A DNA stretch of 64,000 bases from Phycisphaerales bacterium (GTDB lineage: Bacteria; Planctomycetota; Phycisphaerae; Phycisphaerales; UBA1924). The translations under genes were made by a program, and so were the position numbers. Where the stretch lies: positions 1-64,000 of the forward strand of contig JALHOJ010000007.1 of assembly GCA_022843045.1 (NCBI GenBank), in the 5' to 3' direction. Below, piece by piece: positions 53,811 to 62,436 of the stretch. Within the stretch, counting starts at the first letter, position 1. The number at the start of each line of letters is the position of its first letter. Below the pieces are notes generated by a model that was not told where the DNA came from, did not search any database, and saw nothing but the letters and a program-made list of their open reading frames with translations.

Positions 53811-55469
53811 CTACACCAACGCCGCCTCGCGCCCCTTCGGCTCCGCCAGCGACCAATGCACGGGCGTATTGGGTTCGATGCCCGCGCCCAAATCGATGCG
53901 ATCCGTGTTCGTCAGTCCCGTGTCAATCGCCAACGCCCGCGCCGCCGTCACGCCGCTCATCAGCACCATGGGCACGCCTGGCCCCGGATTCGCAGACCCG
54001 CCCGCAAGGTACAAGTTCTTGAACACCTTGCTCCGGTTGCGAGGCTTGAACCCGCCCTTGAGCTTGCCGTGGCTGGCCAGGCCATAAATCGCCCCGCCCT
54101 CGGCGTTATACATCCGATCAATCGACTGCGGCGTGAGCGTCTTCTCCACCACAATGTTCTCTTCGAGGTCCGTAAAGCCCATCCGCCGCATCTTGTCCAT
54201 CACCACCGGGCGATACTGCTCAAGCAGCCCGCCCGAGCCTTCCCAGCGTTGTCCGGGCCGCATATAGGGCGTGTGAATAAGGATGTACAGAGCCTCGCAG
54301 CCCTTGGGCGCCTGCGTCGGATCGGTCCGGCTGGGGGCCGCGATATACAGCGTCGGATCGCGCGCCGGAATGCCCGCGCGATAGATGTCATCAAACTCGT
54401 CGTGGCTCACCTTGCTGAACAGGAAGTTGTGGTGCGACAACTGCTCGTACTGCTTCTTGAGGCCCAGGTACAGCACCACGCCGCTGCACGCAGGCGTGTA
54501 GTCCGCCGCGATCGACTTCTGCTCGCGCTGCGCCCGAGGCGTCGCCGTGAGGTCGCGGTACGTCCGCTGCACGTCGCAGTTGCTCACCACCGCATCCGCG
54601 GCGACCGTCCGTCCGTCTTCGAGCACCACACTCGTCACTTTCGTGTCGCTGGACTCAATCCGCGCCACGCCCGTGCCCGTGATGATCGTCACGTTGGGCA
54701 TCTCGCGAGCGATGCGCTCCAGGCTCCGCGCCACCATCCGCGTCCCGCCGGTCTTGCCATTGGGGTCCATCGCGTACCAGCACCCGTGATCCACCTGCGC
54801 CGCCGCGATGAGAGTCAGAATCGCCGGCGCAAGGAAGGGTGATGAACCGACGTACTGCAGGAAGTGCTCGCACATCTGCCGGACGTGCGGTTCTTGGATG
54901 TGCTTCTCGATCGTCCCCGCGACCGTCGAGTGCATCCGCATGTTCAGCACATCGCTGAGCAACCCCGGCTCGGTCGGCGGCTTCTTCATCATGTCCGCCA
55001 CGCCGCCCAAATCTCGATAATAAAAGACCTTCTCCGACAGTCGCATCATCCGCCGGGAATACTCGACAAACGAGCGATAGCCGCTCCCCGCCCCCGAACC
55101 CGGAAACTGCTTGTCGAGCGCCGCGGTGAGATCATCCACCTTCAGACGCAGGTCAATCGTCGTCCCATCCTCATACATGCACCGCCACTGCGGGTCCAGG
55201 TTGATCAGGTTGATGTAGTCTTCGACCCGCCGCCCGCTCCGCCGAATGATCCCCCGCAGCACCTGCGGCAGGGTGATGATCGTCGGCCCCATGTCAAATT
55301 CGAACATGCCTAGCGAGGTCTGCTCGCGCAGCAGGTTCATCTTCCCGCCCAGATGCTGATTGCGCTCCACCAGCGTGACCTGCGCTCCCAGCGAGCCCAA
55401 CTCCACCGCGCTGGCCAATCCCGCCAGCCCGCCGCCAACCACCACAACACGAACGCCAGAACCAGCCAT
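53811..55469 (-). CDS. Phytoene-desaturase/CrtN/CrtP-family oxidoreductase
   Basis: 552 residues from ATG 55469 behind GGAGG. FAD-binding N-terminus RVVVVGGGLAGLASAVELGS, then GGKMNLLREQTSLGMFEFDM. The C-terminal signature KNLYLAGGSANPGPGVPMVL is the carotenoid-desaturase signature. Such enzymes desaturate phytoene or C30 diapophytoene, or oxidise carotenoid ends. It leads the minus-strand run with the acyltransferase and glycosyltransferase. Which member (CrtI, CrtN, CrtP) it is cannot be settled by eye. A direct-repeat array lies in its promoter. Confidence 0.88.
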   Translation of the reverse strand: MAGSGVRVVVVGGGLAGLASAVELGSLGAQVTLVERNQHLGGKMNLLREQTSLGMFEFDMGPTIITLPQVLRGIIRRSGRRVEDYINLINLDPQWRCMYEDGTTIDLRLKVDDLTAALDKQFPGSGAGSGYRSFVEYSRRMMRLSEKVFYYRDLGGVADMMKKPPTEPGLLSDVLNMRMHSTVAGTIEKHIQEPHVRQMCEHFLQYVGSSPFLAPAILTLIAAAQVDHGCWYAMDPNGKTGGTRMVARSLERIAREMPNVTIITGTGVARIESSDTKVTSVVLEDGRTVAADAVVSNCDVQRTYRDLTATPRAQREQKSIAADYTPACSGVVLYLGLKKQYEQLSHHNFLFSKVSHDEFDDIYRAGIPARDPTLYIAAPSRTDPTQAPKGCEALYILIHTPYMRPGQRWEGSGGLLEQYRPVVMDKMRRMGFTDLEENIVVEKTLTPQSIDRMYNAEGGAIYGLASHGKLKGGFKPRNRSKVFKNLYLAGGSANPGPGVPMVLMSGVTAARALAIDTGLTNTDRIDLGAGIEPNTPVHWSLAEPKGREAALV

Positions 55470-55495
55470 GCAACCTCCGAACGCTGTCACCGGAT

Positions 55496-55547
55496 ACCGA
55501 CAGTCGAAACCGACAGCCAAAGCGGACTGCCAAATCCGACAGTAGTG
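55496..55547. repeat. Four 13-bp direct repeats upstream of the carotenoid operon
   Basis: Units ACCGACAGTCGAA, ACCGACAGCCAAA, GCGGACTGCCAAA and TCCGACAGTAGTG, exactly 13 bases apart. It lies 27 bases upstream of the desaturase start and 96 bases upstream of the AsmA-like start, so it is a candidate operator array. Confidence 0.75.
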
Positions 55548-55642
55548 TACGTTTCGTGACCGCCCGCCCTCCCGATGCACGCCCCCATGCCAGCACCGGG
55601 CGATGTTTGGTGCGTCCAACTCATACGCTGACAGCACGAGCC

Positions 55643-58600
55643 ATGAGTACACCAGCCCAACCCAACTCCTCAACCAACCTCCCCAAGAAGTCTCGCAAGA
55701 AGCTGCTGCTGGGCCTTGCCGCTGGCGTCCTCGTGCTGGTGGGCGGGGTCATCCTGCTCGCCCCGACCCTCGCCGGAGCCTTCGCGCCGGGCATTATCGC
55801 AGGCCAAGCCGGCAAGTTCGTCAAAGGCAAAGTGGCCGTCGCCGACGCCAGCTTCTCCTGGGGCGGTCCCCAGCGCATCCAGGGCCTGACCTGGACCGAC
55901 GACCAAGGCAAGGAAGTCGTCAAGACCACCGTCTCTACCAGCGCGGGCCTGATCGGCCTGATCACCGGCAGCCTCGACATCGGCCAACTGAACGTCAGCG
56001 ACACCTCCGTCAAGCTCGTCCGCCACGCCGACGGCCAGCTCAACGTCCAAAAACTGCTCGTCCCCCAGCCCGCCGGGCCCGCAGGCGGCGCTGCTCCCGC
56101 TGGTGAATCTCAATCCAAGCCCATCCAACTCCCCAAAGGCCTCAAGGCCAAACTCACCGTCAACAAGGTCGACCTCACCCTCATCGACGAAGCCGGCGTA
56201 GGTGGCGCCGCAAGCCCGACCACCGTCCGCCTCGCCAACGTCCTCGCCACCGCCGACATCGATCCCACCCAGCCCCTCAAAGCAACCTTCGCCGCCGATG
56301 CAAGCAGCGGCACTTCCGGCGAAGGCAAGATCGAACTCGACCTGACCGCCACCAACTGGGCCGACAGCGCAGGCATCGTCACCATCGACGCCGCGACTCT
56401 GCAAGCCAAGCTGGGCATCACCAGCCTGCCCATGGCCCTCGTCGATGGTCTCGTCGGTCCGGTCGTCAAGGATCAATCCGGCAAGCCCGTCCCCCTCGCC
56501 GCCGCGCTGGGCCCGACGCTCAACGTCACCGTCAACGCCAACGGCACCATCAAAGACGCCGCCGCAGACCTCAACGTCACCCTCCAGCGCCTGACCGCCA
56601 ACGGCACCCTCCGCGTCGCCGACGGCACACTCACCGCAACCCAGCCCGTCACCGTCGCCATCAAGGGCGCCGCCCTCACCGACCTCGTCCCCGCCCTCCG
56701 CGCCGCCCTCGCCACCAACCAGCAAGCCAACTCCAATCAAACTGGCATCGACGCCATGCCCGACGTCACCGCCCGCCTCGCCGACGTCCGCGTCAAGCTC
56801 CCCCAAGGCGGCGCACCCCTCGACCTCCGCGGCGCAGCCGCCACCATCGCCCTCGAAACCACCCAAGTCACCGGCTCCGTCGTCACGACCGAAGGCGAAC
56901 GCCCCCGCGTCATGCGCATCGCGCCCCTCGCCGCGACCCTCCGCACCGCCGACCTCGCCCAAGGCGCGAACCTCACGCTGCAAACCAACGCAACCTTGGA
57001 CAGCCAACCCGCCGGCGACATCGCCGTCAACGCTGCCGTCGCAGGCCTGCTCGACGCCCAAGGCGCGCCCGTCAAGGGCATGCCCAGCAGCATCGACGCC
57101 GATCTCCGCGTGCAGCGCATCGCCACCGCAGTCGTCCAGCCCTTCGTGCGCGCGATGAACCTCGACCTCGCCCGCGACATCGGCCCCACGCTGGACCTCG
57201 AACTCTCCGCCAAAACCGCCGCGGCGAGCAACGCGCCGGCAGGAACCCAACCCCCCCTCGACATCAACCTCCGCGCCGACGCCGCCATGCTCCGCGCCCG
57301 AGGCGGCTTCACCCTCCGCCAAGATGCGCTCGCAGGACGGGCAGTGGGAGGGCAAGGCGAGCCCGTCCTCATCATCGAAGCCGACGCAGGCGGCCGCCTC
57401 GCCGAAGCCATCACCTCCAAGGGCCCGTGGAAGGTTTCCGCCGCGCCGGGCGGCAGCGGTAAGACCATGGTCCGCGTGAACTGGTTGAATCTCCCGCTGA
57501 CCAGCGATCGCAAGCCCGACCTGCGCCAAGCCGACGGATCGGTGGGCATCGACCTCGAGCAACTGGTCATCACCAAGGTCGACGCAGCATCCACTGCATC
57601 GCCTGCGACCGCCCCCCGCGCGATCACCCTCCCCAAGTTCGGCGCAGGCGTCTCCATCGCCAAAGGCGGCAAGCTCGCCGTCGGCGCGCAAGGCCAATTC
57701 GCCTACGCCGGCCAACAAGGCGGCATCGGCGCGAACTTCACCGTTCCCGACGCCATCATCGCCGCCCCCGCCGGCTCCGCCCAGCCATGGGCCATCGCCG
57801 ACCCCATGACCCTCCGCCCCGAAGGCGGCGTCGAAATCGTGAATCTCTCCACCGCCCTCGCCGAGCTCTTCGTCGCGCCCCCAGCGGTTGATCCAGCCAC
57901 CGGCAAGCCAGGCCTCGACATCGTCGCCCTGCTGCGCGAAGTCGTCGGTCCAGGCGTCGTCATAAGGGCCAACACCAAGCCCGCCGCCAACCAGGCCGAC
58001 GCACTCGCCCTCGACGCTGTTATCGATTCAGGCCAGTTCAAACTCACCACCAACGCCACCCTCGCCCCGACGCTTGTCACCATCGCGGGCCTCGCCCTCG
58101 ACACCACCCTCTCGCCCCAATCCGCCGCCAGCGTCCTCGCCACGCTCGCGCCCGACATGCCCGAAGCCGATCGCCCGCGCCTCGCCGGCCCGGCTCGCGC
58201 CACGTTCACTGTCGAGCCCCTCACCATCCCCCTCGACAAGGATCGCAAGCCCAAGCTCGCCGAGGCGGGCACGCTCAAGGCCAAGTTCACGCTGCCAGGC
58301 CGCGTGCTCGTGGACAACCTCAAGACCAGCGACACACAGCGCGCCCGCGCGGGCGTCGAGGACTTCACGCTCGACCTCGAAGCCCCCGTGTCGAGCCTGC
58401 TCGCCACCGACCAAGGCGGCAAGCCAGGCGAAGCCGGCCTCTCCCTCCGCGGCAACCTCCTGGGCGCCCCCCAAGGCACCACCGAACGCGCCCTGGGCGA
58501 ACTCGATGGCTCCGCCCGCATCGCCCTCGCCGCCGCCAAGCCCCAATCCCTCCGCGCCGACATTGCCCTCGCCAAGCTCAGCACCGCCGGCCTCGACAGC

Positions 58601-60181
58601 CTGCTCGCCAAAGACGGCTTGCTCGTCGGCGCGCTGGGCCAGACCGCCGACATTCGCGTCGTCGCCAATTCCAACGCCGATGCGTCTCAGGCAGACGCCG
58701 CCATCACGCTCACCGCCCCCAACGTCACCACCACCGGCCCGCTCAAACTCCGCCAGGAACCCACGCGCCTCTCGCTCGTCGAGCCCGCGCGATTCACGAT
58801 CAAGGCCCAGCCCTCCTTCGTCGAAGCGCTCCTCAAGCCCAAGGACGCAGCCAACACCGCAGCCAAGGCCCCCCCCCTCGCCCTCTCGCAAGAAACCACC
58901 ATCGACCTCGCGATCAACACCCTGGTCCTCCCTCGCGCCGCCAAGAACGCCGACGGCACGCCCGCCAAGGCCCCGCCGCCGGACGTCGCCCTCGCCCTGA
59001 CGATTCCGCAGGCCGCCCTCCGCACCAGCGACAACCAGATTCTCAACATCGCCAACACCCGCGTCACCATCAACCCCGCGACCAACATCGCTGGCGTGAC
59101 CCCGGGCGACAAGCCCCTCGCCTTCGACATCGCCGTCGACAGCGTGCAGGTGCCCAACCAACAAGTTTCGGGCTCCGAAGCATCCGGCAAGGTCGCCCTC
59201 ACCGGCAACGTCCGCAACCTTGTCGACGCCACAGGTGCCTTCAGCATGGACGGCGCAATCCTCGACGCCCGAGGCGACATGCCCAGCGTCCCCACCGCCC
59301 TGCTCGACGTGCTCGCAAAGAAAGATGGCTTGCTCGTCGAGGCTCTGGGCCCCATCATCGAAGTGAAACTGCTCGCCGAGCGCTATCCGCTGATGGGCAA
59401 GCCCGTCGCGGGCGTCGCGCCAGGCGTGCTGGACCTCCATGCCAAGAGCGGCCGCGCCAGCGCGAGCATCAAGGGCAACCTCGAAGACGCCGTGCTCGTC
59501 TCCAGCGAGCCCATGCGGGCCGACCTCCTCGAGATCACTGCCGGCCTCGCGGGCCGCGTCGTCAAAGGTCTGCCCTTGCTTGGCACATTCGAAAAGAAGC
59601 GCGAGGATCGCCCCGCGAGCCTCGTCGCCACCGGCCTGCGCGTCCCGCTCAGCAACGACCTGTCCAAACTCAGCGGCCAGGTCACCATCGACCCAGGCCA
59701 ACTCCGCTTCGGCGCAGGCTCAGAATTCGCGCAACTGCTCAACCTCGCCAAGATCAAGACCAACACCAGCATCGGCACGCGGCTTGATCCCCTCACCATC
59801 ACCGTCACCAACGGCGTCGCAACCTACCCCAAGTGGCGCGTCCCCCTGGGCGAGTTCACCATGGAAACCGAAGGCACCGTCGATCTGGTCAATCGCCAAA
59901 TCGACGTCGTGACGTACATCCCCTTCGGCGCCCTCGCCGACGAAGCCGCCGGCCTCTTCAACACCGGCGCAGGCGGCAAGCTGAGCGAACTCCTGGGCGG
60001 CGCAAGCCCCATCATCAACGCCGCCAGCATGATGCCCTTCCGCACCAAAGGCTCGATGGACAAGCCCAGCACACGCCCCGACCTCGAACTCTTCGGCAAG
60101 CAATTCCTGAACCAACTCAAACCCGAGAACCTCATCGAACGCGGGCTGGGCGAACTGCTCAAGCCCCGCGAAAAGAAGTAA
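55643..60181 (+). CDS. Large AsmA/DUF748-like envelope protein
   Basis: 1512 residues from ATG 55643 (MSTPAQPNSSTNLPKKSRKK); the track start is 29 codons upstream. One N-terminal membrane anchor (LLLGLAAGVLVLVGGVILLA) is followed by a very long Ala/Asp/Thr-rich, beta-rich periplasmic part with repeated segments (VADASFSWGGPQRIQGLTWT at the start; ITVTNGVATYPKWRVPLGEF near the end). The plan fits the AsmA/TamB/DUF748 group that spans the periplasm and helps lipid or protein traffic to the outer membrane. The C-terminus (ASMMPFRTKGSMDKPSTRPD) is AsmA-like. It is divergent from the carotenoid operon. Confidence 0.82.
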   Translation: MSTPAQPNSSTNLPKKSRKKLLLGLAAGVLVLVGGVILLAPTLAGAFAPGIIAGQAGKFVKGKVAVADASFSWGGPQRIQGLTWTDDQGKEVVKTTVSTSAGLIGLITGSLDIGQLNVSDTSVKLVRHADGQLNVQKLLVPQPAGPAGGAAPAGESQSKPIQLPKGLKAKLTVNKVDLTLIDEAGVGGAASPTTVRLANVLATADIDPTQPLKATFAADASSGTSGEGKIELDLTATNWADSAGIVTIDAATLQAKLGITSLPMALVDGLVGPVVKDQSGKPVPLAAALGPTLNVTVNANGTIKDAAADLNVTLQRLTANGTLRVADGTLTATQPVTVAIKGAALTDLVPALRAALATNQQANSNQTGIDAMPDVTARLADVRVKLPQGGAPLDLRGAAATIALETTQVTGSVVTTEGERPRVMRIAPLAATLRTADLAQGANLTLQTNATLDSQPAGDIAVNAAVAGLLDAQGAPVKGMPSSIDADLRVQRIATAVVQPFVRAMNLDLARDIGPTLDLELSAKTAAASNAPAGTQPPLDINLRADAAMLRARGGFTLRQDALAGRAVGGQGEPVLIIEADAGGRLAEAITSKGPWKVSAAPGGSGKTMVRVNWLNLPLTSDRKPDLRQADGSVGIDLEQLVITKVDAASTASPATAPRAITLPKFGAGVSIAKGGKLAVGAQGQFAYAGQQGGIGANFTVPDAIIAAPAGSAQPWAIADPMTLRPEGGVEIVNLSTALAELFVAPPAVDPATGKPGLDIVALLREVVGPGVVIRANTKPAANQADALALDAVIDSGQFKLTTNATLAPTLVTIAGLALDTTLSPQSAASVLATLAPDMPEADRPRLAGPARATFTVEPLTIPLDKDRKPKLAEAGTLKAKFTLPGRVLVDNLKTSDTQRARAGVEDFTLDLEAPVSSLLATDQGGKPGEAGLSLRGNLLGAPQGTTERALGELDGSARIALAAAKPQSLRADIALAKLSTAGLDSLLAKDGLLVGALGQTADIRVVANSNADASQADAAITLTAPNVTTTGPLKLRQEPTRLSLVEPARFTIKAQPSFVEALLKPKDAANTAAKAPPLALSQETTIDLAINTLVLPRAAKNADGTPAKAPPPDVALALTIPQAALRTSDNQILNIANTRVTINPATNIAGVTPGDKPLAFDIAVDSVQVPNQQVSGSEASGKVALTGNVRNLVDATGAFSMDGAILDARGDMPSVPTALLDVLAKKDGLLVEALGPIIEVKLLAERYPLMGKPVAGVAPGVLDLHAKSGRASASIKGNLEDAVLVSSEPMRADLLEITAGLAGRVVKGLPLLGTFEKKREDRPASLVATGLRVPLSNDLSKLSGQVTIDPGQLRFGAGSEFAQLLNLAKIKTNTSIGTRLDPLTITVTNGVATYPKWRVPLGEFTMETEGTVDLVNRQIDVVTYIPFGALADEAAGLFNTGAGGKLSELLGGASPIINAASMMPFRTKGSMDKPSTRPDLELFGKQFLNQLKPENLIERGLGELLKPREKK

Positions 60182-60247
60182 ACCAAATGCCACGTTGCGG
60201 GCTAGGCGTCAGCAAGCGCCGAACGCTCAGCGGCGTGCGTTACCCCT

Positions 60248-60344
60248 CGAACGCAGAGGAAAACAGAGACAGAGCAAACGAGGAAGACAGAGTTCACTCT
60301 CTGTTTTCCTCTCTTCTTGGCTCCTCCGTCTTCCTCCGCGTTCG
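60248..60344. repeat. Palindromic CGAACGCAGAGGAA element
   Basis: Outer arms CGAACGCAGAGGAA against TTCCTCCGCGTTCG; inner perfect 14-bp pair AGAGGAAAACAGAG / CTCTGTTTTCCTCT. It lies just upstream of pdxA. The arms are shared with 36461 and 63733. Confidence 0.87.
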
Positions 60345-60397
60345 ACGGGCCGGACACGACCAGAATTGATCCGCCCTCCCGTTTCGTACACTTCCCC

Positions 60398-61531
60398 GTG
60401 CTCCCCCTCATCGCAATCTCCATGGGCGATCCCCTCGGCATCGGCCCGGAAGTGATCGCCAAATCCCTCGCAGACGGCGCGGTGCGTTCCCGCGCGCGAT
60501 GGGTCATCTTGGGCGATTCCCGCACCATGGCGAACGCGGCAACCGCCTGCAACCTCCCCGCCCTCTGGACCGACCTCCCCGCCGCCGCCCTCGCCAGCAA
60601 CCGCTTCGTCCCCGATCGCGCAGGCGAGGTGGTCGTGGTGGACATCCACGCCGACGAGGACCAACCCGAATCGTCGCGCTCAAATGCACGCGCAACCCCT
60701 GCACAAGCCGGCGCAGCGTCGTACGCCTACGTCGAGCAAGCCATCGCCCTCGCCAAATTCCCCGCCGATCACCCCTGGCACGCGAGCGCCGTCGTCACCG
60801 CCCCCATCAGCAAGCACCACTGGTCCCTCGCCGGCCACACGCGCTTCCCGGGCCACACCGAACTCTTCGCCCACGCGACCAACACGCCCAAGTTCGCGAT
60901 GATGTTCCACGCCCCGCCCATCGAAGACGCTTCGCCAAACGCCGGGGCTGAGGCTCTGCGAAGCCCCGGGTCCCACCCTCCGCCCATCTCCCACGTCGGC
61001 CTCAACCTCATCCTCGCCACCGTCCACCAACCCCTGCGCACCGTCGCCAGCACGCTCACCACCCAGCGCATCGTGGACGTCATCACCTTGGGCGCTCAGC
61101 AACTCCAACGCATGGGCATCGAGAGCCCCCGCATCGGCGTCTGCGGCCTCAACCCCCACGCCGGCGAACAAGGTCTGCTTGGCGACGAAGACGACCGCAT
61201 CATCGCCCCCGCGGTTCTTCAGGCTCGCGCCGCAGGCTTGAGCGCCACCGGCCCCCACCCCGCCGACACCATCTTCCAATCCGCCCTCTCCCGCCTGTCA
61301 AGGGGCGTCCTCCACGCCCCCGCCCGCTTTGACCTCGTCGTCGCCATGTACCACGACCAGGGCCTGGCACCACTGAAGACCCTCGCCTGGGACCGCGCCG
61401 TCAACCTCACCGTCGGCCTCCCCTTCCTCCGCACCAGCCCCGACCACGGCACCGCCTTCGACATCGCGGGCAAGGGCCTCGCCCACGAAGGCAGCATGAA
61501 GGCCGCCCTGCTCCTCGCCACGCCCCAGTAG
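60398..61531 (+). CDS. pdxA: 4-hydroxythreonine-4-phosphate dehydrogenase
   Basis: Oxidises 4-phosphohydroxy-L-threonine in pyridoxal phosphate synthesis. GTG 60398 gives MLPLIAISMGDPLGIGPEVI; the longer track N-terminus is from the repeat. Family blocks: AVVTAPISKHHWSLAG, GHTELFAHAT with metal-binding His, GVCGLNPHAGEQGLLG with the second metal His, and MYHDQGLAPLKTLAWD. The length of 377 residues exceeds the usual 330-340 partly because of an in-frame palindromic insertion near residue 185 (SPNAGAEALRSPGSHPP). Catalytic blocks on both sides are intact. Confidence 0.94.
   Translation: MLPLIAISMGDPLGIGPEVIAKSLADGAVRSRARWVILGDSRTMANAATACNLPALWTDLPAAALASNRFVPDRAGEVVVVDIHADEDQPESSRSNARATPAQAGAASYAYVEQAIALAKFPADHPWHASAVVTAPISKHHWSLAGHTRFPGHTELFAHATNTPKFAMMFHAPPIEDASPNAGAEALRSPGSHPPPISHVGLNLILATVHQPLRTVASTLTTQRIVDVITLGAQQLQRMGIESPRIGVCGLNPHAGEQGLLGDEDDRIIAPAVLQARAAGLSATGPHPADTIFQSALSRLSRGVLHAPARFDLVVAMYHDQGLAPLKTLAWDRAVNLTVGLPFLRTSPDHGTAFDIAGKGLAHEGSMKAALLLATPQ
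60941..60970 (+). repeat. In-frame GCCGGGGCTGAG...GCGAAGCCCCGGG insertion in pdxA
   Basis: GCCGGGGCTGAG, GCTCT, GCGAAGCCCCGGG. It differs from the intergenic copy at 21734 only in the spacer. It encodes AGAEALRSPG, which keeps the pdxA frame. Confidence 0.85.
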
Positions 61532-61590
61532 CACGGGCGTCCCGCCCGTGAGTCGCGGAGGGCCGGGCCTTCTAGGCCCGAGCCCGCACC
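61531..61590. repeat. Twin-hairpin CCCGCCCGTGAGTC element after pdxA
   Basis: GCACGGGCGTCCCGCCCGTG, then AGTCGCGGA and GGGCCGGGCCTTCTAGGCCCG. Same two-hairpin plan as at 15188. It begins at the pdxA stop and is followed by a stretch leading into the AT-rich gene. Confidence 0.75.
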
Positions 61591-61811
61591 CAAGAAACCA
61601 GTGTTAGAAGCAGACGCTCTCCTTCCAACCACCAGCAACGCCCCGCGGCACCAAAACCCACATTCCCGCCTCGACCACCCACCCACCAAACCCACAACCA
61701 GCCGCAAAGCCAGCAGGCTGTGGCATGGTACAATTGCTGGTGTAAGGCCGTGCTACGTGCCGTGCCTGCTGGTTTTATCGCCGACACACCCACAAGCCGT
61801 GGCCATAAATT

Positions 61812-62165
61812 ATGAAGTATTATGCAAACAAGAGAATGCTTTGTCTTACTCTCTTGTGGTGTGGATTGTTGTCGATTATTCCTTTGTTCTACATAATCTC
61901 GGCAACACACGCTGCCACGAAGTACCCTACCTCACTGTCAATTGCCATGTTTGCTTTATTCGGATTTTTGTTTTTTATTGCTGTACTTAACATACCTCAA
62001 AAGATAGTAATTACAAACCGATATGTTTTTATCAAGAGGATAATGTGCACGCGGAAATACTCTACAAACCAAGTGTTTAACTGCAAAAACATTCTTTTGA
62101 TCAAAAATAAGAACGGTGCAATTATCGAAAGAATCGACATGATATATTTTGATAAAATTCCATGA
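61812..62165 (+). CDS. AT-rich small membrane protein of unknown function
   Basis: 117 residues: MKYYANKRMLCLTLLWCGLL with two membrane segments (TLLWCGLLSIIPLFYIISA, IAMFALFGFLFFIAVLN), then a Lys/Asn/Ile-rich C-terminal part (VITNRYVFIKRIMCTRKYST) that may form a small beta domain such as a bacterial PH-like fold. The DNA is strikingly AT-rich; one 60-base line near 61981 is about 30 % GC by hand count against roughly two thirds elsewhere. This is a strong sign of recent transfer. The function is not deducible. There is a clear ATG but no strong ribosome binding site. Confidence 0.65.
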   Translation: MKYYANKRMLCLTLLWCGLLSIIPLFYIISATHAATKYPTSLSIAMFALFGFLFFIAVLNIPQKIVITNRYVFIKRIMCTRKYSTNQVFNCKNILLIKNKNGAIIERIDMIYFDKIP

Positions 62166-62436
62166 TCTTCGTGTCCGTATCCGGTGGTCGGGCGGGTGGC
62201 GCAACCTGACTTCCTGAAACAGCAGGCGGAAGCTCTCCACCCGTGCCACATGCTTCGCCGCAGCTTTGGGCGGCGATGCTTGTGGCGAATCACCGCAAGC
62301 ATGCCCAACCGGCTTCCGCTACGCGATCACACTCGCGGCCAATTGCCAGGTGCGCCCACACTGTCGCTCTATCGCTCTATCGCTCTTCCCCACTCCGTCT
62401 CTCCGTCTCTTCTCTCCTCTTCCCGTACCCTCCCCC

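Noticed and set aside
55670-57718. 682-residue minus-strand ORF opposite the AsmA-like gene
   Set aside because: Gly/Asp/Val-rich shadow of an Ala/Thr-rich sequence; the same holds for 58028-59701.
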